Positions 32,480 to 41,881 of a stretch of 64,000 nt of DNA are shown here, in pieces. The position numbers and the translations under genes are program-made. The notes under the pieces were generated by a model that was not told the origin of the DNA, did not search any database, and saw only the letters and a program-made list of their open reading frames with translations. Numbering within the stretch: position 1 is the first letter of the stretch; the number at the start of each line of letters is the position of its first letter. Source of the DNA: Cantharellus purpuraceus (Eukaryota; Basidiomycota; Agaricomycetes; Cantharellales; Hydnaceae); NCBI GenBank assembly GCA_025174535.1, contig JALBUN010000003.1, forward strand, positions 1,820,501 to 1,884,500, given 5' to 3'.

Positions 32480-34683
32480 AATGTGGGGCCGGGTTTATGA
32501 GGGTAGGCCTGGTGGAAATTGGAGATAATCTCCATCGCATGTCCTAATTCCAAGGCTGGTAGCCAGGAGGTTTCTTCATGTGTTCCTTCATATCCTGCCC
32601 ACTTGACAAGGTATTGCAGTTTACATTTTTGCCTCTTGTCGATCTTGGAGTCCAGAATCTCTGATATCTTGTACTCTGGTTCTCCATCTATGACGACAGG
32701 AGGAACTGGAGTTGGTTCTCAGCTGGAGAATGGATCTGGAGTTGAGGGTTTGAGCATGGAGACGTGGAAGACGGGGTGAATGGAATGCATGCTTTCTTGT
32801 AGATGGAGGGTAAAGGAGTTAGAGCCTGCTTGAGCGATGATTTCAAAAGGTCTGAGGTATTTTTCTGATAGTTCTTGGAGGGTCTTGTTGTACGGATATT
32901 GTCAGATTTGACAAAAACCTTGTCTCCAACCTTGAAGTCTGGGGCTGGGGATTGGCGGTGGTCAGTGGAGGTGGAGTATCAGAGTTGAGCATTGGAGATG
33001 GTCTTTCGGAGATGCTGATGGAGTTCATTGAGGTCCACAGTGGAGTTTTGAGCTCTTGAAGACGTGAGGTCTCGTTTGGGATGTACGGAGATGTTTGGGT
33101 GATAACCCTTGTTGGCAAAGAATGGAGATAAGCCAGTAGTGGCGTTTGGAGCATTATTATATGCAAATTCTGCGATGGGAAGTAAGTCAGACCAGTTGTC
33201 CTGTTGGTAGTTGCAATAGACTCAGAGGTACTGTTCCAGGGTCTGGTTCATTCATTTGGTTTGTCCATCGGCTTCTGGGTGGTATCCAGAGGTGAAATGG
33301 AGTTTGATGTCCAAAGCTTTTCTGAGGGTTTGGAAAAAGGAGGATACAAACTCCATACCATGATCAGAGGTAATGTGTGATGGAACTCCATGCTTGGAAA
33401 AGACATGGAGCATGAATAGTTTTGCAAGGATAGGAGCTGTGATGGTGTCGACTGTAGGAATAAAAATGGACAGTCCACAATAATTAAGATGGTGTTGTAA
33501 CCAGAGGATGCTGGAAGCTTCTCGATGAAGTCCATGGATATGGAGTTCCACAGACTCTCTGGAACAGGGAGTTGCTTGAGTAGTCCATAAGGACAATGTC
33601 TCTGTGACTTTGAGTGCATACAAGTGGTACAAGACTTGATGTAGGACTTAATGGAACTACAGAGTTCAGGCCAGACATAGTCCCACCTGACTAGTTCTAT
33701 AGTTTGGTTCTGTCCAAAATGACTGGAGATCAGATGGTCATGTTTGTTCTAGAGTATGTGGAGTTGGAGATTGTTCACATTGGGGATGTAGATGCAGTTG
33801 TTGAGATGGAGTAAGCCTTCCAGGTCAATGGACCAGTGATTGGTCAGTTTAATGAGATGTCCAGAGATGGCTGGATCTGATCGGAGTGCAGATCAGATAT
33901 CAGAGTGGAGTGTATCAATGTCCATAGTGATGGCTGCTTGGAGGACTGGGAAATAGAGCATCATTGCCTGGAGGGAAGTGGTTAACTGTTCATTAGTGAA
34001 CACAGGCCTAAGATTATGCAGATTTACTGCTGTGTAATCATTTCCTCCCTCTTTAGGATAGATGTCCCATCGTCTAGTTAATGAGTCCAGTTTTGTACCA
34101 AGTTTGCTGGGATGGAAACGGATTACCAGATTAAACTGGGACAGGAATTCGGACCAGTGGGCTTGCCACCTAGTAAGGAGTTTGGTAGTTGAAAAGTATT
34201 TGAGGTTCTTGTGGTCTGTGATGACATTGACTGGAGTTGGAGATCCTTTGAGGTAATGTCACCAGGACTTGAAAGCTTCAAAGATTGTGAGTAGTTCTTT
34301 ATCATGGACATCATAGTTGAGTTCTGCCAGAGTGAAAGTCCAAGAATGGAAAGCTATTGGATGAACCCCATTGTCTGCTGGAGAGACAGTTGATAGAATG
34401 GCCGCCAGTGTGTAGTCGGAGGCATCGGTTTCTACAATGATTGGAGATCCTGGGTTCCATTGTGATAAGACCGGAGCTGTAGTGAAAGCTCTCTTTAATG
34501 TTTTGAAGGATGTCTGGCAGGAGTCTGAGAACTCCCATGGAGTTCCTTTACAAGTTAAACGAGTCAGTGGAACTGTGAGATTGGAGTAGTTGAATATGAA
34601 ATGCCTATAGAAATTGGCGAATCCTAAGAAGGAGTGTATGTCTTTGACTTTGTGGGGTTCTGGCCAATCTTGTATTACCTGGA
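32480..34683 (-). pseudogene. pol 3' half of family B copy 2: RT end, RNase H, integrase, chromodomain
   Basis: On the minus strand: RT/RNase H at 34259-34683 with ETDASDYTLAAILS intact; RNase H end near 34100-34250; integrase core at 33248-33632 (TSDHGMEFVSSF and YHPEADGQT); integrase C-terminus near 32850-32950; and chromodomain at about 32500-32690 (ILDSKIDKRQKCK, YLVKWAGYEG, SWLPALELGHAMEII). The chromodomain is uninterrupted here. The rest has several frame breaks. Confidence 0.85.
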
Positions 34684-35039
34684 CAAGGTTTGTGGGTCCA
34701 TGTGGGTCCCAAAACTTCGCCCAGCAGAACAATAAGTTTGTAGACTCATTTCTGCATGGAAAATTCCTGAAAAAAATATGAAAAAATAGAGAATATTTGA
34801 ATGGCCCTGAATCAAGAGAAAGCAGCACATATATGCTGATATTTTAAGGCCATGAAGTGAAATTGTACAGTTTCAGGACTTTAAACAAGATCTTTTTAAG
34901 GGAAAACCAGTTCCCATACAGATAGGGGAAGTGATAGGGGCAATGAAATAGGGGAGACGCACCCTGACAGGCTGTGCTGATAGGGGCATCAAGAGAAAAT
35001 ACTAAAAATAGAATATGACTCATTTGAACCCTGACATCA
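34684..35039 (-). repeat. Dispersed repeat copy 2; probable 3' LTR of family C
   Basis: The left 230 bp match 964-1195 closely. The right edge reads TGACATCA directly followed by a purine tract on the minus strand. In that orientation the LTR would begin TGATGTCAGGG after AAGAGGGGGG. This suits a 3' LTR of the chromovirus fragment at 35.0-37.9 kb. The left terminus is not defined because it abuts family-B RT without a clean TG. Confidence 0.55.
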
Positions 35040-35049
35040 CCCCCCTCTT
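35040..35049 (-). other. Polypurine tract of family C
   Basis: Minus strand AAGAGGGGGG followed by TGATGTCAGG, the expected PPT/LTR junction. Confidence 0.6.
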
Positions 35050-35089
35050 AATGCATGTCGTCTCGATATGCACTATCATCCCATCCATC

Positions 35090-35527
35090 TCAAGAGAGAC
35101 ACACCCTGAAGCACTCTGCAAGGTCCCTTCTCACTCTCTGCCAAAGTAGAGCCCATGACGAGTGTTGATGGTGATTCTTCTCTGCCTTGGGGTAAAGTGG
35201 GATGGTGAACTCTCTGGGGGATATGAGATCGTCCGTGCTGAAAACTGCTCCAAGTATCATCTCCCCTCTCTCATAGGTGACTTTACCGGCGAGCCCTTGG
35301 AAGGTGTATGGTATGTCATAGTTGCCAATGAATAGAGGGTCCCCGATGTAGTATGTCTGGCGTCTTGATGGATTATGATGCCAGAAGGGGAAATGAACTT
35401 GTGGAGGTGGAGATGGGAGGTTATAATCCTCTATGGCACGTGCAGTATCCCTTGAGTCAACTGACCAAGTGATTGATGGGTAGGAACAGAGTGAGCGTAG
35501 AGGGGTGGATTCAGACTGGTAAGGCAT
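35090..35527 (-). CDS. Extra ORF downstream of family-C pol, unknown function
   Basis: An uninterrupted 145-residue frame starts with CACCATGCC, lies in pol orientation, and sits between the integrase/chromodomain and the polypurine tract. It begins MPYQSESTPL and contains RRQTYYIGDPLFIGNYDIPY and FQGLAGKVTYERGEMILGA. It has no zinc knuckle, signal peptide or transmembrane segment. I do not recognise the family. It stays open while the flanking pol is degraded, which suggests either recent function or chance. It occupies the place where some gypsy elements have an env-like or accessory gene, but nothing here looks like an envelope protein. Confidence 0.5.
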   Translation of the reverse strand: MPYQSESTPLRSLCSYPSITWSVDSRDTARAIEDYNLPSPPPQVHFPFWHHNPSRRQTYYIGDPLFIGNYDIPYTFQGLAGKVTYERGEMILGAVFSTDDLISPREFTIPLYPKAEKNHHQHSSWALLWQRVRRDLAECFRVCLS

Positions 35528-35587
35528 GGTGGGTTGGGTAGCGAACGACGATGGTTTTACTGAGGGAGGGGAAGTGGATTCACTGGC

Positions 35588-37860
35588 TTATATATGTTTA
35601 GTGGAATTTTGGCATGGATGAATTTGGTGAGCGCTAAGCTTCACTGTGCCTATTCTGCAGCTCTGAAATGTGTCCAATACCACATGTTGGGTTCCTGCCA
35701 GCTGTCCAATCAAAGAGGACCTGTTTGGGAGGTTCTGTGAAGTTCTCAAAGTGTCTGAAGGGAAGAGCCGAATAGGTGGCTGCCGAAATACGCCTTGGGG
35801 CTTCAGGATTCTCCCGATGGAAGTCTGCAATGCACCTTCTAGCCCCACTGGCATCCTTAGCTGGGATCCAGAGGTCATCAGCAGCTCCATAGCCCTTCCA
35901 ACTCACCAGGTATTCCAGTCTTCCTCAGAAAACTCTGCTGTCAAGGATCTTCTCAACTTTGTATTCCTGTACTCCATCTTGAATGACTGGAGGTGGTGGA
36001 GGAGATGACTGGCGTTCAGGGATGGGATCCTTTTCATAAGGATGGAGTAAGACAACAGAGAACACTGGATGAGTGCGACCAAAGATTGGGGGAAGTTGTA
36101 GGCCATAGGCATTTCGTGAGACCACCTTATTAATCACATATGGTCCTAACCATTTGTGATCAAGTTTCTTGGTTGGATGGGTGGTGGTGATATTTTGTGC
36201 ATTGAGCCAGACCTTGTCATCAAGCTTGTATACTGGGGCTGCTTGCCGATGGGCATCATAGAATCGTGCCATATCATCTGCTGCCTTTTCCAGGGTGGAG
36301 CGAGCCTCAGTGGTGGCCGTCTCCATACACTCAGTGAATTCTTCCAGTGCTTCAAGTCATGTCTCTCGAATTGGCTCTAGCCCAAGCCTTGGGTGTTGGC
36401 CTGTATCAAGCATGAAGGGGGTTGATTGCGTGGAGGAGTGGATGTGGTTGTTGTATGTGAATTCAGCAAGAGGAACCCACTCAATCCAGTCATCCTGGCG
36501 CTGATTGACAAAAAGCCTCAAGTATTGTTCAATTTCTTGATTGACCCTTTCCATCTGACCATTGGTTTGTGGATGATATGCTGTGGATGCTGCAACCTTG
36601 ATCCCCAAAAGCTTATTGAGCTCACGCATAAATTGAGAGACAAACTGGGTGCCATGGTCACTGATGATCTCCTCAGGAAGGCCATGGTGTTTCCACACAT
36701 GGTCTCGGAAAAGTCATGCAACTCCTATGGAGTTGATGTCAGAGGTGGTAGGGATAACATGTGCTCATTTGGAAAGACGGTCCACAACGACAAGGAGTGC
36801 ATCATAGCCATGACTGATGGGTAGCTCTACAATAAGGTCAACAGATATCACTTGCCACCTCCGATCTGGGACATGATTAGGCAGGAGTTTACCCATAGGA
36901 GGAGCGGGGAAAGTTTTTGTCCGATTGCAGAGGTCACATCCCTTAACATATTTGGCAATGTATTGTCCAAATCCAGGCCACCAGTAGCTGCGGGATACAA
37001 GTTCTGTTGTTCTCCAGCGACCAGGGTGACATGTAATGTGAGTATCATGGTGTGCCCTTACAATGTCATGGCACAATTTTGGGTCAAGAGGGACATATAC
37101 CTTGCTATGATAGAGGACGAGTCCATTCTCCTCAGTCCATTCCTGTCCTCATAAATTCCAAGAGGGACCAAGTTCCTTAAGAGCCTTCACAACCTTTTCA
37201 TCTCTGTTGGTGCAGTTCTGCACACGTTCCAGGAATATGTCTCCTTCTCCTGTGATTATTTGAGCTCCTGGCCCTGGATAGGTGGATGTCGCATCAATGT
37301 GGAACAGCTCAGGGCCAAGAAGAACCTGGTTCTGATTATCTTCCTCCCCCCGCTTATGATCTACACGTCGTGAGAGGGCATCAGGTTTGACTGAGTGTCG
37401 TCCAGGACGGTGGATCAGTTCAAAGTCAAAACGAGAAAGGTATAGTGACCAGTGAGCTTGTCGACAATTGAGATTCTGAGCTGTACAGAAATATGTGAGG
37501 TTTTGATGGTCATTAAGGATTTCAATCTTGTATTTGGTCCCTTCCAAGATGTGGTGCCATTCTTCTAGTCCATGGATGACTGAGAGCAATTCCTTATCAT
37601 GGATGGCATAGTTGCACTCTGCATCTGAAAGGCTCTTGGATACAAAACCTACCAGCCTCCATTTCTCATTGTCACAGAGTTGAGATAGAACAGCACCTGT
37701 TGCATATGCTGAAGCATCTGTCTCTAGTCAAAAACACTTGGTTTGATCTGGGAGGACAAGGATTGGAGTTGATGTGACAAGCTGCTTGAGTTTATCAAAG
37801 GCTTCTTGTTCTGGGCCATCCGGTATCCAGGACCACTGTGTATCTGCCTTTGACGCTTGT
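35588..37860 (-). pseudogene. pol 3' half of chromovirus family C
   Basis: Minus-strand blocks: RT/RNase H connection at 37724-37860; RNase H at 37149-37589 (LNDHQNLTYF, HRPGRHSVKPDALSRR); integrase zinc finger and first Asp at 36765-37076 (HHDTHITCHPGR, CDLCNRTK, SVDLIVELP); integrase core at 36357-36698 (SDHGTQFVSQF, STAYHPQTNGQMERVNQE); GPY-type C-terminus at 35925-36326 (HKWLGPYVINKVV); and chromodomain at 35634-35990 (EYKVEKILDSR, SWKGYG, LWIPAKDA). Each block is open but they lie in different frames. Conventional DDE integrase residues are visible. The element is cut at about 37860 by AT-rich DNA. Confidence 0.88.
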
Positions 37861-38414
37861 TCAGAAATACAACAAATATGTATATACAACCTATTTTCCT
37901 CAAATTTAACACAATACACTTCAATTCAAACTTATTTTCATATTTCAACATGATTCTCAAATTTTACACAATATACTAGATTAAAACATATTTTGATATT
38001 TTGGCATAATTCTCAAAAATAATTGTTTTTTCCCCATTTAGTGGTGGCAACTCTCTTGAGGGAACATCCAAATATCATTGATTTCTTCTTGTACAATACT
38101 TGTAACATAATTTGAACTATCTTTAATCCCCACCTAGTATTTGTATATCTAAATATCCTATATAATACCAATTAAATTAATACATACATTCCCATTATAT
38201 CCATGTAAATGATTATGTTCATCTCAACCAAATGTCTTATCTTTTAAAGTTTATTAAAATACAGAATATATGTTTATATTTATGAAAATTTCACACATCT
38301 GAAATCTTTTAAGATATCCAAATTGTAACTCCCTGGCTTTATGTATCATTGAAATTCTGATGTATATCTCATATACATCAGAATATTGTATACTGACATG
38401 ATTCCAAACAAGTG
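37861..38414. other. AT-rich insert between two retroelement fragments
   Basis: About 550 bp of strongly AT-rich sequence lies between family-C RT and family-A protease/RT sequence. It has no long frame. It includes ATATAT runs and near its right end a perfect hairpin (38354-38384). It differs in composition from every neighbour. It could be a small non-autonomous transposon or a decayed spacer; I found neither terminal inverted repeats nor a target duplication. Confidence 0.55.
38354..38384. repeat. Perfect 14-bp inverted repeat with 3-nt loop
   Basis: Left arm ATTCTGATGTATAT (38354-38367), loop CTC, right arm ATATACATCAGAAT (38371-38384), with no mismatch. Confidence 0.95.
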
Positions 38415-40308
38415 TCTTGCTGAACACGTCGGCGAACTCATGATACTCCTTAGGAACCATAGATAGGTCCAGTGGAGTTGATCGGGCAGAACGAGCGGCA
38501 AGGAATATCAGATCGGAGAGGTGAACCTGGAATGTGTGAGAACCATCCAGTTTGCTTAGTCTGGTGAAGACCATCCACCATTGATATAAACGGTGGGGTA
38601 GACGGAGTATCTATCGGAGCAGAGTCAGTGGAGGCAGAAGATAGTTTCACACCTAAAGTTGCTGGTGACATCGGGAATGACACAGCCTGTACTGGAGAAC
38701 AGAATGTGATATGGCCCAATGCCCAGTCAATCAACAGATTGTAGCGGGTGAGCCAGTTATGTCCGAGAACCACAGAACAGCTGGAGTCAAGCAGAGTAAC
38801 ATAGAATGTAAGGTTCTGGATTTCTCTGACAGAAAAACGGATAGACAGATCTATAGCTCGTGAAATAACAGCATTAGTAGTGCCATCAAATAATTGGAGT
38901 GATATCGGAGTTATGGTGTATGTATGGAGTTTATGTAAATTGGAAAAAGAGGAATTGAGGAAACAATGAGTAGAACCGGAGTCAAATAATGCTTGAATAG
39001 TGGTATCGGGAATGGAGTTGGAGTAGACAAGGAGGGTAAGGGAGTCAGAGTGGGAAAGAGTGGATGCATTCAGGCAGACCTCATTTGTCATACTGGGAGT
39101 ACCAACGCAGCCCTCAGCCTGTATGGAGGCTATAGGACTGCTTACTATTTTTTTGGGTCCATCGCTTTTGCATCGGACTTGTCCGTTGTGGCGTTGGCGG
39201 CACAGCCCTTTGCCTTTGCTGCGGACAAGGTTGCCTTATTGCAATCCTTGGCTTGGTGGCCAGGCTTTCCACAGAACAGACAGAGGTTGTTGTCCATGCA
39301 GCGCTGGCGTTCCTGCTGGGTAAGTTTTCTGTCCTTCCCCAGCTTGGTGGAGAGGTCCAGAGTACTCTTGCGAGCTCCGGAGTTATTGCTGGTGCCGGAA
39401 TTGTTCTGACTGGAACTGGAAGCAGCAGCGTTACCAGTGTTTGACTTCTGGCCTGAGTTGGCGGTGGTCCTCTTATCGGACCCCTTGTTGGACTTTGGGG
39501 TCTTGTCCAATGCTTTGTCCAATTTGTTGTTGGCCGAATTTTCACAGGAGACCTCGGATTGACGTTCCCAATAACGGGCGTTGATGGATTGGGCAAGCTT
39601 GCAGAGGTTAACCAAAGTATCCGGCTTACCGACGTGTGATATCTTGTCCTTGATGTGGGATGGGAGTCCAATGTAAAATTGGCGTCAGAGTGCAGTGTCG
39701 CCCCATTGGACTTTTGGGGCTAGCTGCTGGAAACTCACAATGTATTTTGCGATTTTGTGATTTTCCTTCATCTGAAGTCAATTGAGTTTGTTCTCAGCAT
39801 CAGCCTCAGGGTTGTAAGGACCGAAATTGGTCCGAAGTTCGGAGATGAAATCAGAGTAGTCTTCTGACCATATTGGGTCATCGGAGTCATCCATGAGCGC
39901 TGGCTCAAAGTAGTCCCTTGAGATAGGACATGGGGAAGGTGACCTTCACCTGATTGGATGTGAATGCATTGGGGTGGTCGTGGAAATTCAACTGGCATTG
40001 CACCAAGAACGGCTGGAGCTTTCACGGATCAGAGCCATCGAAGGGGTCGGGTTCTCGGACCTTGGTCCGGGACTTAGGAGCTTGTGGGTTATGGATGCTG
40101 CTGGCGAGCAGGGAGATGGCTTGTGCCAGATTTGGAGAGGGCAGGGTGTCATCTTCTTCATTGATGGCCTCTATGTGGTCTGTCAGTTCTTCAACGACCT
40201 CGGGGATGGTGTCGATGCTGGGAGCAGGCACCTTGACGGTTCATGCTCATTTGGAATTGGCAGTGGATTGTGGCATTGGTATGAGTGAGTATGGCAGTTC
40301 AAATATAC
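38415..40308 (-). pseudogene. gag and protease of family A (5' half of an element)
   Basis: Starting from the 5' LTR on the minus strand: the gag N-terminus (40231 leftward, MPAPSIDTIPEVVEEL), a capsid region broken by frameshifts (39768-40025 and 39600-39770), a zinc-knuckle part at 39145-39615 with CLFCGKPGHQAKDC, protease at 38450-39091 with an intact active site [10 protein letters not shown] and [10 protein letters not shown], and the start of RT ([15 protein letters not shown]) before truncation at 38415. The protease is the best preserved part. This copy defines which LTR belongs to family A because the LTR lies directly upstream of gag. Confidence 0.85.
40295..40308 (-). other. Putative self-primer binding site of family A
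   Basis: Two bases inside the LTR the minus strand reads ATATTTGAACTG. It complements the LTR at 40504-40515 (one G-U wobble here; perfect against the LTR copies near 6220 and 29670). That LTR segment lies 33 nt downstream of the minus-strand box TATTTAAG (40548-40541). There is no TGG start as in tRNA-primed elements. Confidence 0.55.
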
Positions 40309-40825
40309 TGTTATGCACTAGGTCCGATTGGGGGTTGGAGATTGGGTCGGAGGTTGGGTCAGAGTCAGAGTACGTCGTGGGGGTCAGAACGGACTTGGCT
40401 TCAGCTTATGTGCTGCGCCCTCACTAATACTGGTGTCCGAGATTTTGGAGATGGAGTATGACTTAGAGAGTTAGGATCGGACTTAGGAACTAGGTGTGAT
40501 TCGATATTCGAACTGGGGAATGAAGTCCCCAGTTGGGCAACTTAAATACATATTTTGAAATCTAATAATAATTACTCCGGTGATGGGTCTCCGAGGCTGA
40601 CAGCCTTACATGAGTATGTCTGAGTCCGATGGGGATGGATGTCCAGGTTCCTATGGTGATGCTGATGCATCAATCAGAACCGGAGATGGATGGGTGGAAT
40701 CGGCGGTGACAATCGGACAGGTAGATGGAGACGTGGCAGTTTCCAAATGGAGTATAAATTTCATACGTGCGGGGATCTGAGTGGATCGGATGGGGATCTG
40801 GACGTTAATGAATATAGTCATAACA
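40309..40825 (-). repeat. Intact 5' LTR of family A (517 bp)
   Basis: TGTTATG at one end and CATAACA at the other. It is directly upstream of gag. CpG content is higher than in the other family-A copies. A 7-bp inverted repeat, CTGGGGA/TCCCCAG, spans 40513-40532 at the inferred transcription start. Confidence 0.9.
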
Positions 40826-40962
40826 AGCATACAGCTTGTGTTTCTGGAGTCAGAGGAGGACATGGTTGCTGTGTTCTTTGGAGGTGTCAGAGTATATCAA
40901 GATATCATCCAAGTACACAGGGACGCATATATCCAGGAGGTCGGAGAAGATGAGCCTTACAA
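40826..40962 (-). pseudogene. RT fragment of a gypsy element
   Basis: Minus strand across 40878-40915 gives the RT catalytic region (YLDDILIYSD type), similar to 10450-10560 in family B. It abuts the LTR at one side and an LTR remnant at the other. Too short to assign to a family. Confidence 0.7.
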
Positions 40963-40964
40963 GA

Positions 40965-41151
40965 ATAGATGTGCAAGTTCCTATGGGGATGCTGATGCAT
41001 CCACAGAATTGGAGACAGATGAGTGGAAACAGTGGTGATGATTGGATGGACTAGTGGAGATATGGTGGGTTTCCATAAGGAGATTTCATGTGCATGAAGA
41101 TCCAATGAGATCTGGTGGGGATCTGGGCATAGTGAATATGGCTGTAACAAC
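40965..41151 (-). mobile_element. Diverged remnant of a family-A-like LTR
   Basis: The GTTCCTATGGGGATGCTGATGC block, the GGTTTCCATAAGGAGATTTCATG block and the end GAATATGGCTGTAACA match the right half of the family-A LTR with many changes. It resembles the fragment near 29340 (both have GGTGGGGATCTGGG), so an older subfamily exists. Confidence 0.65.
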
Positions 41152-41881
41152 CTTTTGCCAGCTGTGTGATAATACTGCATGCAATATCTTCCAATTGATT
41201 TTTGAATCAGAATTAGCATCAGAAGTGACAAGGGTTTCTATTCCTAACAGACTTCTGTACTATGGATAATAAAAGATTTAGAGAACTGAAAGAAAGATAT
41301 ATATAATCTGTTGGTTTCTTGGACACAAAAAGAGGTGCCCTTGGTTGAGTGAAGCTTATGATGTGGAGCCAAGACATAATGGTCTTGTGCAGTGACCATT
41401 ACACCAGGTGTCTGGATTATATCAAAGTGCATTTACCCTCCTCATTTGCCTTGTGGCTATCATGCAGCTGTTGGTACAGGGGCCAGGCACTTCTACCAGT
41501 ACACACATATTTATGACACATTTTATTAGTGTTCTGATCATAATTTACAGCATGCAAGGGGCTACACCATCTGTGCCAGTGAGTTTTCACCTACCTAGGG
41601 TGATCATCTACCTGATGCCTGATAGTATGGTGGAACATCAAAAAGCTGGATTTTCAGCTTAAGCTGGCTCCATATACGCCCTAATAAGTGCTAGTGTAAA
41701 TAGCGCTGAAGCGCCTTCGTTTTCTACACTTAGTAAGCGCCGCGGCCGTGTTAGCCCTCGCAGCTAGCCGCAGCCACAACGACGCGTGAACTACATCATC
41801 TGCTCACTGCGCAACGCCCATATATAAATTCACACAGAGCCAAAGTATCTAAATCCTGCTTTCAAAGAAAATTAGATTGCA
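41152..41881. other. Intergenic stretch with the AIP1 promoter
   Basis: No gene is seen. TATATAAA at 41821-41828, about 55 bp before the AIP1 start, is a candidate TATA box. The sequence becomes GC-richer from about 41700, which probably marks the edge of the retroelement nest. Confidence 0.5.

Larger units (their letters stand above)
30692..34683 (-). mobile_element. Family B copy 2, truncated in RT
   Basis: This has a 3' LTR (30692-31297), polypurine tract, antisense ORF, chromodomain, integrase, RNase H and half of RT, collinear with copy 1. It ends in RT at a point equivalent to about 10346 of copy 1, where the dispersed repeat of family C begins. Compared with copy 1, CpG is strongly depleted, so it is older, yet its antisense ORF and chromodomain are better preserved. 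Confidence 0.9.

Noticed and set aside
35090..35527. Family-C extra ORF as an env-like gene
   Set aside because: No signal peptide, transmembrane segment or glycosylation pattern; kept only as an unknown ORF.
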